The position numbers and the translations under genes are program-made. Shown here one piece after another: positions 18,090 through 26,004 of a DNA stretch of 64,000 nt. A model generated the notes under the pieces. The model was given only the letters and a program-made list of their open reading frames with translations. It did no database searches and was not told the DNA's origin. Each line of letters starts with the position of its first letter. The stretch's first letter is position 1. The DNA is from Herbaspirillum sp. ST 5-3 (GTDB lineage: Bacteria; Pseudomonadota; Gammaproteobacteria; Burkholderiales; Burkholderiaceae_D), in assembly GCF_004804275.1 (NCBI RefSeq), contig NZ_STGI01000002.1:558001-622000 (forward strand). The letters run 5' to 3'.

Positions 18090-19745
18090 TTACAACACGT
18101 CGCTTGCGTGATCGGCCAGACGCGAGCGTTCTCCGCGCGCCAGCGTCACATGTCCGCTATGTGACCATCCCTTGAAGCGATCCACAACATAGGTCAATCC
18201 GCTTGAACCTTCAGTCAGGTAAGGCGTATCGATCTGCGCGATGTTGCCGAGGCAGACGATCTTGGTGCCGGGACCGGCGCGCGTGACCAAGGTCTTGACT
18301 TGCTTCGGCGTCAGATTCTGGGCTTCGTCGATGATCAGGAACTTGTTGACGAAGGTGCGACCGCGCATGAAGTTGAGCGACTTGATCTTGATGCGCGAAC
18401 GGATCAGATCCTGTGTCGCGGCACGTCCCCATTCGCCGGCGTCCGAATCGGATTTGTTCAGCACTTCGAGATTGTCGTCGAATGCCCCCATCCAGGGCGA
18501 CATCTTCTCTTCCTCGGTGCCTGGCAGGAAGCCGATGTCTTCACCGACCGGAACCGTCACGCGGGTGACGATGATTTCATTGTAGAGCTTGGTTTCCAGT
18601 ACTTGCGCAAGGCCCGCCGCAAGGGCCAGGAGTGTTTTGCCGGTACCGGCCTGACCGAGCAGGGTAACGAAATCGCACTCCGGATTCATCAACAGGTTGA
18701 GTGCGAAATTCTGTTCGCGGTTGCGCGCGGTGATGCCCCACACGCTGTTCTTGCCATGCGTGTAGTCGCGCAGGGTTTGCAGCACAGCGGTCTTGCCGTT
18801 GATCTGCCTGACCTGTCCGTAAAACGGGGCTTCGCCATTGTTCGGTTCCAGGAACACGAATTGGTTGACGAGGAAGGACGGCACAAGAGGACCGGTCACG
18901 CGATAGAAGGTATATCCAGTGCCGTGCTTGTTTTCCTGCCACGACTCCATGCCTTTGGCGTGCTTGTGCCAAAAGTCGTCCGGCAACTGCATGATGCCGG
19001 AGTACAGCAGGTCGGTATCTTCCAGCACATGGTCGTTGAAATACTCTTCTGCTGGAAGCCCCATCGCACGTGCCTTGATGCGCATGTTGATGTCTTTCGA
19101 CACCAGCACGATGGGGCGATCCGGAAACTGTGCTTCGAGTGCGCGCACGACGCCGAGAATCTGGTTGTCGGCCTTGCCGATGGGGAGTCCTTCAGGCAGG
19201 GCCACGTTTTGCAGCTTGGTCTGGAAAAACAGGCGGCCTTTGGCATCCTTGTTGCCCAGTTTGGAAAGCGGAATGCCTTCCTCGATCGCATGCTCTTCCA
19301 CGCCGGCCACCAGCGCGTCGAGCGAGCGCGACACCTGGCGTGCGTTGCGCGCGACTTCGGACATGCCTTTCTTGTGGTTGTCCAGTTCCTCCAGCGTCAT
19401 CATCGGCAGGTAGACGTCATGTTCCTCGAAACGAAACAAGGAGGTCGGATCGTGCATCAGCACGTTGGTATCCAGCACGAACATCTTGGTGACGCCGAGC
19501 TTGTCGCCGATGCGGCTGGCGCTTGACTTGATCAGGCTTTCGACGGCCTTGGGTTTCGCTGTGCGTTTTGCTGCAGGAGCTTTTTCGGAGGTTTTGGCGC
19601 GTGCTTCTGGGGCGGATTCAATTGCATGCGGTGTGGATTCAACCAGCGTCATGACAGGTTTTACCGATTTCCCTTTCTCTGCCTTCGGATAGTCTTGCGG
19701 GGAGAGCAATGTTGCTGGTTTGGTCGGTAATTTGGGCAGTGGCAT
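18090..19745 (-). CDS. PIN-domain / PhoH-family ATPase (PhoH2/YlaK type)
   Basis: 551-residue two-domain protein. After a low-complexity Ala/Lys-rich start (1-80), a PIN ribonuclease-like domain begins at MFVLDTNVLMHDP (residue 88, with acidic Asp92) and runs to about 250. The PhoH ATPase domain follows: Walker A GQAGTGKT at 364-371, Walker B FLIIDEAQNLTP at about 469-479, and CLGNIAQIDTPYL. PhoH2 proteins of this layout have been reported as RNA helicase/ribonucleases; the cellular role here is unknown. The older link to phosphate starvation is weak, though pit is the convergent neighbour. Separated from bcp by a hairpin terminator, so probably its own transcript. Confidence 0.9.
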   Translation of the reverse strand: MPLPKLPTKPATLLSPQDYPKAEKGKSVKPVMTLVESTPHAIESAPEARAKTSEKAPAAKRTAKPKAVESLIKSSASRIGDKLGVTKMFVLDTNVLMHDPTSLFRFEEHDVYLPMMTLEELDNHKKGMSEVARNARQVSRSLDALVAGVEEHAIEEGIPLSKLGNKDAKGRLFFQTKLQNVALPEGLPIGKADNQILGVVRALEAQFPDRPIVLVSKDINMRIKARAMGLPAEEYFNDHVLEDTDLLYSGIMQLPDDFWHKHAKGMESWQENKHGTGYTFYRVTGPLVPSFLVNQFVFLEPNNGEAPFYGQVRQINGKTAVLQTLRDYTHGKNSVWGITARNREQNFALNLLMNPECDFVTLLGQAGTGKTLLALAAGLAQVLETKLYNEIIVTRVTVPVGEDIGFLPGTEEEKMSPWMGAFDDNLEVLNKSDSDAGEWGRAATQDLIRSRIKIKSLNFMRGRTFVNKFLIIDEAQNLTPKQVKTLVTRAGPGTKIVCLGNIAQIDTPYLTEGSSGLTYVVDRFKGWSHSGHVTLARGERSRLADHASDVL

Positions 19746-19847
19746 CAGGACCTCAATCTAAAAATGTGTTGAATTGACTACGCTCAGGGGGCCAAACGAA
19801 CAGGAGGTGGGTTGGACGACGTGGGAAAAAGGCAATCGGAAAACACA

Positions 19848-19894
19848 AAAGCCGTTTGAGGGGGAGGTTCGACACCTCTTCCGCAAACGGCTTT
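19848..19894 (-). terminator. Two-tier hairpin terminator downstream of bcp
   Basis: Outer stem AAAGCCGTTTG (19848-19858) pairs with CAAACGGCTTT (19884-19894). An inner stem GAGGT/ACCTC has a 5-base loop. On the minus strand it is followed by TTTTGTGTTTT, so it fits a rho-independent terminator for bcp. Confidence 0.8.
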
Positions 19895-19948
19895 CGGTAA
19901 GAAAATTCTATTAAATTCAATGTGTTCAGCTTTTGGATTCAGCGAACT

Positions 19949-20425
19949 CTATGCGAGGGCCTTTACGTACTCCAGAACTTCGTCAACGTGCCCAGGCACT
20001 TTCACTCCACGCCATTCTTTCACCAATTTCCCGGTTCCGTCAATCACAAACGTGCTGCGTTCAACACCCCGCACTTGCTTGCCATACATGGATTTCATTT
20101 TCATCACATTAAACATGTTGCAAAGTGTTTCGTCGGGATCGGAAATCAGGTCGAATGGCATCTCCAGTTTCGACTTGAAACCTTCGTGCGAGCGAATGCT
20201 GTCGCGGCTGATGCCGAAAATCTCGGTATTGGCCTCGATGAATTGCGAGTGCAGATCTCTGAATTGCATGGCCTCCGTCGTGCAGCCCGGCGTGTTGTCC
20301 TTCGGGTAGAAATACAACACGACTGTTTTTCCCTTGTGATCGGACAGCCTGAAGGTCTGGTTGCCGGTCATCGCCGCGGAAAATTCGGGAACAATCAAGT
20401 TCAATGCAGATGGGCTTTCGGCCAC
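19949..20425 (-). CDS. bcp: Thiol peroxidase of the Bcp/PrxQ group
   Basis: 158-residue peroxiredoxin reducing hydrogen peroxide and organic or lipid hydroperoxides. The active-site block FYPKDNTPGCTTEAMQFRD holds the peroxidatic Cys48. In E. coli Bcp the second cysteine lies five residues later (PGCTxxAC); here that position is Met53, so that resolving cysteine is absent. The only other cysteine in this region is Cys102 (ETLCNMFNV). It may therefore act as a 1-Cys enzyme or use Cys102. Located 96 bp after arnD on the same strand, with its own terminator. Confidence 0.92.
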   Translation of the reverse strand: MAESPSALNLIVPEFSAAMTGNQTFRLSDHKGKTVVLYFYPKDNTPGCTTEAMQFRDLHSQFIEANTEIFGISRDSIRSHEGFKSKLEMPFDLISDPDETLCNMFNVMKMKSMYGKQVRGVERSTFVIDGTGKLVKEWRGVKVPGHVDEVLEYVKALA

Positions 20426-20521
20426 GTTGGTCTCCTGGTCCAGGGTTGGTTGAGCCGGATGGCGATGATCGGTCGCTGCACGGCCGACTATCGCGGCCGC
20501 AGTCTCAATGTTAGCTAAAGT

Positions 20522-21481
20522 TTATTGAATTTGGAAAGTCTGCGCCGGCTGCACGATCAGTTCACCCGAGCGTCCAGGCATCTCTCCCCAACTGACGGGA
20601 TAGACGGGTAAAGCGGCGGTCTTCACTTTCTGGTGATAATCCCCCATCGATACCAGATCGTAGCCCTGAGCTTGCCATCCTGTCAGCAATTGCTCGAAGA
20701 TGGGGGCAAGTTTTTGTCCTTCAAGTTCTGCATGCAAAGTGAATACGTGGTCGCGCGGCGCTTCGGTAAGGCTGAGGAGTGCCGCGGCCGCATTCGTCTC
20801 GTCGACAACCTGACCCTTGATCTGCCTGCCGAGTAATTCGTCCAGGGTCGGCAGGGTCGTGGGCAACTGAATGCAGGAAACCGTCTTGCCAGCCGCCTTG
20901 ATGCGATATGGCCCGGCGGCGGGGTCGGACAAGGTACCGTCGTCATTCAATCTTGCGCGGCCATCGGATGCATAACCAAATCCGAATGCGTCAAGCTGCG
21001 CAAATGCATGATCGTTCATCTGCCAGCCCGCTGCCCCATGCGTGCGTGGCGCCTCGCCGAAGACGTCGCAAAAACGGTCAAACGCCTGCCGCATCTGCTT
21101 CTCGGTCCACGCGGCATTCTGCTTGCGCACATTGTCCTGCCAGTGTACGTGGTCCCAGCAATGAATGCCGCATTCAAATCCGGCGACTTTGACCGATCGG
21201 ATTTCGACGGCAGCGCTTTTTCCGATGTCCGGCGCAGGCAAAAGGACGCCGTACATCAAGGTTTTCAGCCCGTAGTGTTCCACTACCGAGGTGCGTGCGA
21301 CTTTCTGGAAGAATCCCGGCCGAAAAGCGCGTCGCAACGCCCAGCCGGTGTGATCTGGGCCGAGCGAAAAAAGGAATGTCGCGTTCGCACGGTGTTTTTG
21401 CAGCAAACGAACCAGGTTCGGTACGCCTTCGCGTGTGCCGCGATAGGTGTCGACGTCAATTTTCAGTGTAAGGGACGGCAT
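20522..21481 (-). CDS. arnD: 4-deoxy-4-formamido-L-arabinose-phospho-undecaprenol deformylase ArnD
   Basis: Removes the formyl group from undecaprenyl-phosphate-linked Ara4FN, giving Ara4N ready for transfer to lipid A. 319 residues of the NodB-like polysaccharide deacetylase fold. LTLKIDVDTYRGTREGVPNL opens the domain with the metal-binding Asp pair. GIHCWDHVHWQDN carries the His-x-x-x-His-type metal ligands, followed by EAPRTHGAAGWQMN and DYASDG-like FGYASDGR. This is the ArnD subfamily pattern, not a generic chitooligosaccharide deacetylase. It overlaps the preceding dehydrogenase gene by one base and closes the arn operon. Confidence 0.93.
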   Translation of the reverse strand: MPSLTLKIDVDTYRGTREGVPNLVRLLQKHRANATFLFSLGPDHTGWALRRAFRPGFFQKVARTSVVEHYGLKTLMYGVLLPAPDIGKSAAVEIRSVKVAGFECGIHCWDHVHWQDNVRKQNAAWTEKQMRQAFDRFCDVFGEAPRTHGAAGWQMNDHAFAQLDAFGFGYASDGRARLNDDGTLSDPAAGPYRIKAAGKTVSCIQLPTTLPTLDELLGRQIKGQVVDETNAAAALLSLTEAPRDHVFTLHAELEGQKLAPIFEQLLTGWQAQGYDLVSMGDYHQKVKTAALPVYPVSWGEMPGRSGELIVQPAQTFQIQ

Positions 21482-22536
21482 CAGTCCATCAAGGCCCGGG
21501 CCGATGCAACCTGACCCCGATATGCATCAAAGATATGGCGCAACGTGTCTTGCATTGAGGTGGTCGGTTTCCAGTCGAGCTCGGCGCAGGTGTTCGTGAT
21601 TTTCGGCACGCGGTTCTGCACGTCCTGATAGCCTTTTCCGTAGTATTCGGCGGACGTGGTTTCCACCAACTGCACGTTCTTTGCGGAGTCCGCATATTCA
21701 GGGTATTCGGCGGCGAGTTTCAACATCATCGCGGCCAGTTCCCGAATCGAGAAATTGTTCGCAGGATTACCGATGTTGTAGATCTTGCCGCTCGCAATGC
21801 CGTCGGAATTGGCGATGATGCGCATGAGTGCATCGATGCCGTCATCGATATAGGTGAACGCGCGTTTCTGATGGCCGCCATCCACCAGCGAGATATTCTC
21901 GCCGCGCACGATGTGCCCGAAGAACTGCGTGACCACCCGCGAGCTGCCTTCCTTCGCTGTGTGAATGGAATCGAGGCCCGCGCCGATCCAGTTGAACGGA
22001 CGGAATAGCGTGAAATTCAAGCCTTGTTCCATGCCGTAGCCCCAGATCACGCGATCCATCAACTGTTTTGCACAGGAGTAGATCCAGCGCGGCTTGTTGA
22101 TCGGGCCGCAGATCAGCTCGGATTCATCCGGGTCGAATTCCTCGTCATGGCACATGCCATACACTTCGGAGGTCGAAGGAAAGACCAAGTGCTTGTTGTA
22201 TTTGACGGCGGAGCGGACGATAGGGAGATTGGCTTCGAAATCGAGTTCGAACACCCGCAATGGCTGCTTCACATACGTCGATGGCGTTGCGATCGCGACC
22301 AGAGGCAGAATCACATCGCACTTTTTCACATGGTACTCGACCCACTCCTTGTTGATCGTGATGTCGCCCTCGAAGAAATGCATGCGGTTCTTGTATGCAT
22401 CGTTCTGGAGCAGATCGCTGATGCGGTCGGTCATCATGTCCATGCCGAACACATGCCAGTCGGTTGTTTCGAGTATGCGCTTGGACAAATGATGTCCAAT
22501 GAAGCCGTTGACGCCGAGGATGAGGATTTTTTTCAT
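21481..22536 (-). CDS. UDP-glucuronate C4-decarboxylase (ArnA dehydrogenase half, separate gene)
   Basis: 351-residue NAD+-dependent extended SDR that oxidises UDP-glucuronate at C4 and decarboxylates it to UDP-4-keto-pentose. It matches the C-terminal half of E. coli ArnA almost line by line: ILGVNGFIGHHLSKRIL (NAD-binding GxxGxxG), VEYHVKKCDVILPLVAIATP, FPSTSEVYGM, and RWIYSCAKQLMDRVIWGYG with the Tyr-x-x-x-Lys pair. FTLFRPFNWIGAGLD and YYGKGYQDVQNRVPK also match. In enterobacteria this domain is fused to a formyltransferase; here it begins at its own ATG and overlaps the formyltransferase gene by 4 bp. Second half of a split ArnA. Confidence 0.93.
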   Translation of the reverse strand: MKKILILGVNGFIGHHLSKRILETTDWHVFGMDMMTDRISDLLQNDAYKNRMHFFEGDITINKEWVEYHVKKCDVILPLVAIATPSTYVKQPLRVFELDFEANLPIVRSAVKYNKHLVFPSTSEVYGMCHDEEFDPDESELICGPINKPRWIYSCAKQLMDRVIWGYGMEQGLNFTLFRPFNWIGAGLDSIHTAKEGSSRVVTQFFGHIVRGENISLVDGGHQKRAFTYIDDGIDALMRIIANSDGIASGKIYNIGNPANNFSIRELAAMMLKLAAEYPEYADSAKNVQLVETTSAEYYGKGYQDVQNRVPKITNTCAELDWKPTTSMQDTLRHIFDAYRGQVASARALMD

Positions 22537-23483
22537 TGGTCTTCTTGTATGGCTGCGCCATATGGCTCGGTTGAAGCCGATTTCAGCGCTTGTTGCAGTT
22601 GTTGCGGCGACACGGGTCTGCCGCCTTCCAGTAACTCATGAATCAACAAGGCGCGGCCGTCGCCACCAACGCCATAAATGCAATCATCCACGACAGTCAG
22701 ACCTTGCGGCAGATGAAGATCGGACTGCCGGGCAATACGGGCCTTGCTGATGACAAAGCGTCTTTCGCCGATCGTGGTCCAGGCACCGGGGTAAGGCGGG
22801 GCGACTGCGCGATGCAGGTTGTAAATGCTTTGCGCGGGTTGCGCCCAGTCGATACGCCCGTCTTCCGGTTTTCGTCCGCCAAAATAACTGCCTTTGGTCA
22901 GATCGTTCGGCAGTCTTGGTGCTTGTCCAGCGAGCATGGCCGGCAAAACGCTCCACAATGCCTGCTCGGCAGCGACAGTCACCTTGCCGAAGACTTCAAA
23001 GGCCGTGTCGTCCGGCAGGATCGGCACCGCGACTTGCGCCGCAATGGCACCGGCATCCGGCTTGACCGTCATTTCATGCAGTGTTGCGCCCGTTTCGCTC
23101 TCGCCATGCAATACGGCCCAGTTGACCGGCACGCGACCACGATATTTGGGGAGCAGCGAGCCGTGCATGTTGTAGGCGCCATGTTTTGCGAGGGTGAGCA
23201 GTTCCGCCGGCAGCATGTGGCGGTAATAAAAACTGAAGATGAAATCCGGCTGCGCCGCGCGCACTTTCTCCAGCAGTTCCGGTGTTGCCGGATCGTCCGG
23301 CGTGAGATAGGGAATGTTGTGCTCGTCGCATAACGCGGCGACCGACTCGAACCAGATATTTTCGGATGCATTGTCGCGATGCGTCACGACGAATGCAACG
23401 TCCACACCGCGCGCGAGCAATACCTTGAGGCAGCGCACCCCGACGTTGTGATACGCGAAGACGACGGCGCGTGCGCTACTCAT
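22533..23483 (-). CDS. UDP-Ara4N formyltransferase (ArnA N-terminal half, separate gene)
   Basis: 316-residue formyltransferase that uses 10-formyl-tetrahydrofolate to make UDP-Ara4FN from UDP-Ara4N. It matches the N-terminal domain of E. coli ArnA: VFAYHNVGVRCLKVLLARG, FSFYYRHMLPAELL, GAYNMHGSLLPKYRGRVPVNW, which contains the catalytic Asn and His, and EMTVKPDAGAIAAQ with the catalytic Asp. A C-terminal subdomain of the methionyl-tRNA formyltransferase type follows (FGGRKPEDGRIDW). It overlaps arnC (4 bp) upstream and the dehydrogenase half (4 bp) downstream, so the three genes are translationally coupled. Confidence 0.93.
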   Translation of the reverse strand: MSSARAVVFAYHNVGVRCLKVLLARGVDVAFVVTHRDNASENIWFESVAALCDEHNIPYLTPDDPATPELLEKVRAAQPDFIFSFYYRHMLPAELLTLAKHGAYNMHGSLLPKYRGRVPVNWAVLHGESETGATLHEMTVKPDAGAIAAQVAVPILPDDTAFEVFGKVTVAAEQALWSVLPAMLAGQAPRLPNDLTKGSYFGGRKPEDGRIDWAQPAQSIYNLHRAVAPPYPGAWTTIGERRFVISKARIARQSDLHLPQGLTVVDDCIYGVGGDGRALLIHELLEGGRPVSPQQLQQALKSASTEPYGAAIQEDQ

Positions 23484-24466
23484 TCGCGCGCATTCGAGAT
23501 GGACGACACGGTGCCGAATTCATCCTTCTGTTCAAGGATGGCCTGGACGACATAGCGAGGGCGCCCGCGTACCTGCTGGTAAATCCGGCCGACATATTCG
23601 CCGACCAGTCCGATGCCGAACAGGATGACACCCATCAGGAAGAAGTCGAGTGCAAACAGCGTGAAAACGCCTTGCACTTCAGAGCCGAGCAAGAAGCGCC
23701 GCACGATCAGCGCAACGAATAGTGCTCCGGACAGGAAGGATAGCGCGATGCCGAACAGGGAAAAGGCTTGCAGCGGCAGTAGCGAAAATCCGGTGATCAG
23801 GTCGAAATTCAGCCGGATGAGGCTGTACAGGGAATACTTCGACTCTCCCGCGGCCCGTTCCTCATGCTCGACGATGATTTCGGTCGGTTTGCGGGCAAAG
23901 GTGTAGGCGAGTGCGGGAATGAACGTGTTCACCTCGCTGCATTGGTTGACCAGGTCGATGACGTTGCGGCCGTAGGCGCGCAGCATGTTGCCTTGATCGG
24001 TCATCTTGATATGGGTCAGCTTTTCGCGCAGGTGATTCATCGCACGCGAAGCATGCTTGCGCCAGGCGACATCCTGCCGTTCGCGGCGGATCGAGCCGAC
24101 GTAGTCGTAACCTTCGCGCATCTTCGCGATCAGGTTGCCGATTTCTTCCGGAGGATTCTGCAGGTCGGCGTCCAGGGTGACGACGATATTGCCGCGCGTT
24201 GCCTGGAAGCCGGCGAGGATCGCCATATGCTGGCCGTAATTGCCGTTGAATAGCACGACGCGCGTGACGTCCGGCCGCGCGCGGAACTGATCGGCAAGAA
24301 GCTGGGCCGAGCGGTCGCGGCTGCCGTCATTGACGAACAGGATTTCGTACGAGATGCCGAGTTTGTCGAGAGCCGGGTAGAGTCGCGCGAACAGCGTCGC
24401 CAACCCCGCTTCTTCGTTGTACACCGGAATGACGACGGAGAGTTCTGGTTTCATCAATCGCTGCAT
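23480..24466 (-). CDS. arnC: Undecaprenyl-phosphate Ara4FN transferase ArnC
   Basis: Transfers Ara4FN from UDP to undecaprenyl phosphate on the cytoplasmic face. 328 residues: a GT2 glycosyltransferase domain (LSVVIPVYNEEAGLATLFARL; VTLDADLQNPPEEI with the DxD-like metal site) and two C-terminal membrane segments (SLFGIALSFLSGALFVALIV; FFLMGVILFGIGLVGEYVGRIY). YNEEAG, LFNGNYGQHMAILAGF and the GEYVGRIY end are ArnC/DPM1-like. The start at 24466 is one base after the arnB stop; an in-frame ATG at 24454 (MKPELSV) is also possible. Confidence 0.93.
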   Translation of the reverse strand: MQRLMKPELSVVIPVYNEEAGLATLFARLYPALDKLGISYEILFVNDGSRDRSAQLLADQFRARPDVTRVVLFNGNYGQHMAILAGFQATRGNIVVTLDADLQNPPEEIGNLIAKMREGYDYVGSIRRERQDVAWRKHASRAMNHLREKLTHIKMTDQGNMLRAYGRNVIDLVNQCSEVNTFIPALAYTFARKPTEIIVEHEERAAGESKYSLYSLIRLNFDLITGFSLLPLQAFSLFGIALSFLSGALFVALIVRRFLLGSEVQGVFTLFALDFFLMGVILFGIGLVGEYVGRIYQQVRGRPRYVVQAILEQKDEFGTVSSISNARE

Positions 24467-24467
24467 C

Positions 24468-25595
24468 TTATTCTTGTTGAAGAACTGATTTTACCGCGTT
24501 GACGACGCGATCTACATCGCCTTCCGTCATTGCATTAAACATCGGCAAGGTCACGATTTGACGGCCGATTCTCTCCGCAATGGGAAACATGCCTTCAGTA
24601 AATCCGCGCGCACGATAAAGCTTGAACAGATGGATCGGCGGATAGTGGCAGCCGGTGCCGATCTTCAGCGCAGCCAATTGCGCCATGAAATCTGCGCGCT
24701 TGATGCGATCGGGGAGCACAATCTGGAACATATGCCAGTTGCTATGCTCGAAGTCGGCGGCTGGAAGCTGTGCGCCATATTTCATTTCGAAGTCAGTGCC
24801 GAAAGCGGCAAAATAGTGGCGCGCCAAGTCCTGTCGCTTGGTTGTGATCGTTTCGATCTGCGCGAACTGACCGAGCCCGATGGTCGCGGCGATATCGGTC
24901 ATGTTGAATTTGCCGCCGAGGACATCGACCTCGATACCGTCGAAGCCGATGCGCGTGACCCCTTGCAGCCGATACTTTTCGGCCAGTGTCGCTTCTTCCG
25001 CATTGGTGAACACGAGGCATCCGCCTTCGGATGTCGTGATGTTTTTGTTCGCCTGAAAGCTGAACGAAACAAAATCGCCGAAGGCGCCGATGCGTTGACC
25101 GCGCCAGGAGGCTCCCAATGCCTGCGCTGCATCTTCCACCACGCGCAGTCCGTGATTTCTGGCAATCGCGTAGAGGCGATCCATGTCCACCGGCAGTCCC
25201 GCCAGGTACACCGGGATGATTGCCTTGGTCCGCGGCGTGATGGCGGATTCAAGCCGGTTCAAATCGATATTGTGGGTAATCGGATCGATATCCGCGAAAA
25301 CCGGTGTCGCGCCGACCTCGAGAATGACATTGGCTGTCGCGACCCAGGAAATGGGTGACGTGATGACTTCATCGCCGGGACCGATGCCTGCGATGCGCAA
25401 GGCAATCTCCATGGTGCATGTGCCGGAGTTGAATGCACGCACCGGTCGGCCGCCGAAATATGCCGAAAGCTGTGTCTCGAACAGCTGGACCTTCGGACCG
25501 CTGGTGATCCAGCCGGAACGCAGCACATCCGCCACTGCGGCGATCGTTGCTTCATCGATGGTCGGCCGCGTGAATGGGAGAAAGGATTCGATCAT
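24468..25595 (-). CDS. arnB: UDP-4-amino-4-deoxy-L-arabinose aminotransferase ArnB
   Basis: PLP-dependent aminotransferase of the DegT/DnrJ/EryC1 family, 375 residues, converting UDP-4-keto-pentose to UDP-Ara4N with glutamate as donor. FLPFTRPTIDEATIAAVADVL and SGWITSGPKVQLFE open the domain. VVEDAAQALGASW holds the PLP-contacting Asp, and SFSFQANKNITTSEGGCLV contains the Schiff-base lysine. CHYPPIHLFKLYRARGF is the substrate-binding end. Length and these blocks match ArnB rather than generic sugar aminotransferases. It precedes arnC directly and follows the arnE/F-like gene by 37 bp. Confidence 0.94.
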   Translation of the reverse strand: MIESFLPFTRPTIDEATIAAVADVLRSGWITSGPKVQLFETQLSAYFGGRPVRAFNSGTCTMEIALRIAGIGPGDEVITSPISWVATANVILEVGATPVFADIDPITHNIDLNRLESAITPRTKAIIPVYLAGLPVDMDRLYAIARNHGLRVVEDAAQALGASWRGQRIGAFGDFVSFSFQANKNITTSEGGCLVFTNAEEATLAEKYRLQGVTRIGFDGIEVDVLGGKFNMTDIAATIGLGQFAQIETITTKRQDLARHYFAAFGTDFEMKYGAQLPAADFEHSNWHMFQIVLPDRIKRADFMAQLAALKIGTGCHYPPIHLFKLYRARGFTEGMFPIAERIGRQIVTLPMFNAMTEGDVDRVVNAVKSVLQQE

Positions 25596-25632
25596 GAAAA
25601 GAGAATCTTTTGTCTGTTAAGTCGCATGCGGA

Positions 25633-26004
25633 TCAACTGCGTGCGAGCAATGCCACACCCACGATTATGATGCCGATCGCGAGCATGCGCTGCGTGGATA
25701 CCGCTTCGCCAAGAAAATACCAGGCACCAATTGCATTGACAATGTAACCGAGCGAAAGCATGGGATACGCAATGGTGACGTCGACCCGCGACAGCCCGAT
25801 AATCCAGACGACGACTGAAAGAACATAGCATGCCAGCCCGCCGACGATGGGCAGTTGCGTGGCGACCTTCACGCCGGTTGCAAACCAGTTCGCCGCAGTC
25901 AGGTGAATTTCCCCCACGGCGTTGGTCCCCGCCTTGAGAAGCAACTGCGCGGTCGCATTCAGGAGAATGCCGGTAAGTATGAATCCGAACGTGGAGAGGT
26001 TCAT
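25633..26004 (-). CDS. ArnE/ArnF-like small membrane flippase subunit
   Basis: 123-residue SMR/EamA-like protein with four hydrophobic segments: FILTGILLNATAQLLLKAG, the PIVGGLACYVLSVVVWIIGL segment, ISYPMLSLGY-like IAYPMLSLGYIVNAIGAWYF, and MLAIGIIIVGVALLA. In E. coli ArnE and ArnF together flip undecaprenyl-phosphate-Ara4N to the periplasmic face. Only one such subunit is present here, so it may act as a homodimer or pair with one encoded elsewhere. Its ATG overlaps the arnT stop by 4 bp. Confidence 0.85.
   Translation of the reverse strand: MNLSTFGFILTGILLNATAQLLLKAGTNAVGEIHLTAANWFATGVKVATQLPIVGGLACYVLSVVVWIIGLSRVDVTIAYPMLSLGYIVNAIGAWYFLGEAVSTQRMLAIGIIIVGVALLARS

Noticed and set aside
17010-19745. 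Possible Pho-regulated phosphate locus (pit next to phoH)
   Set aside because: No Pho box is visible, the genes are convergent with a shared terminator, and PIN-PhoH2 proteins are not reliably tied to phosphate starvation.
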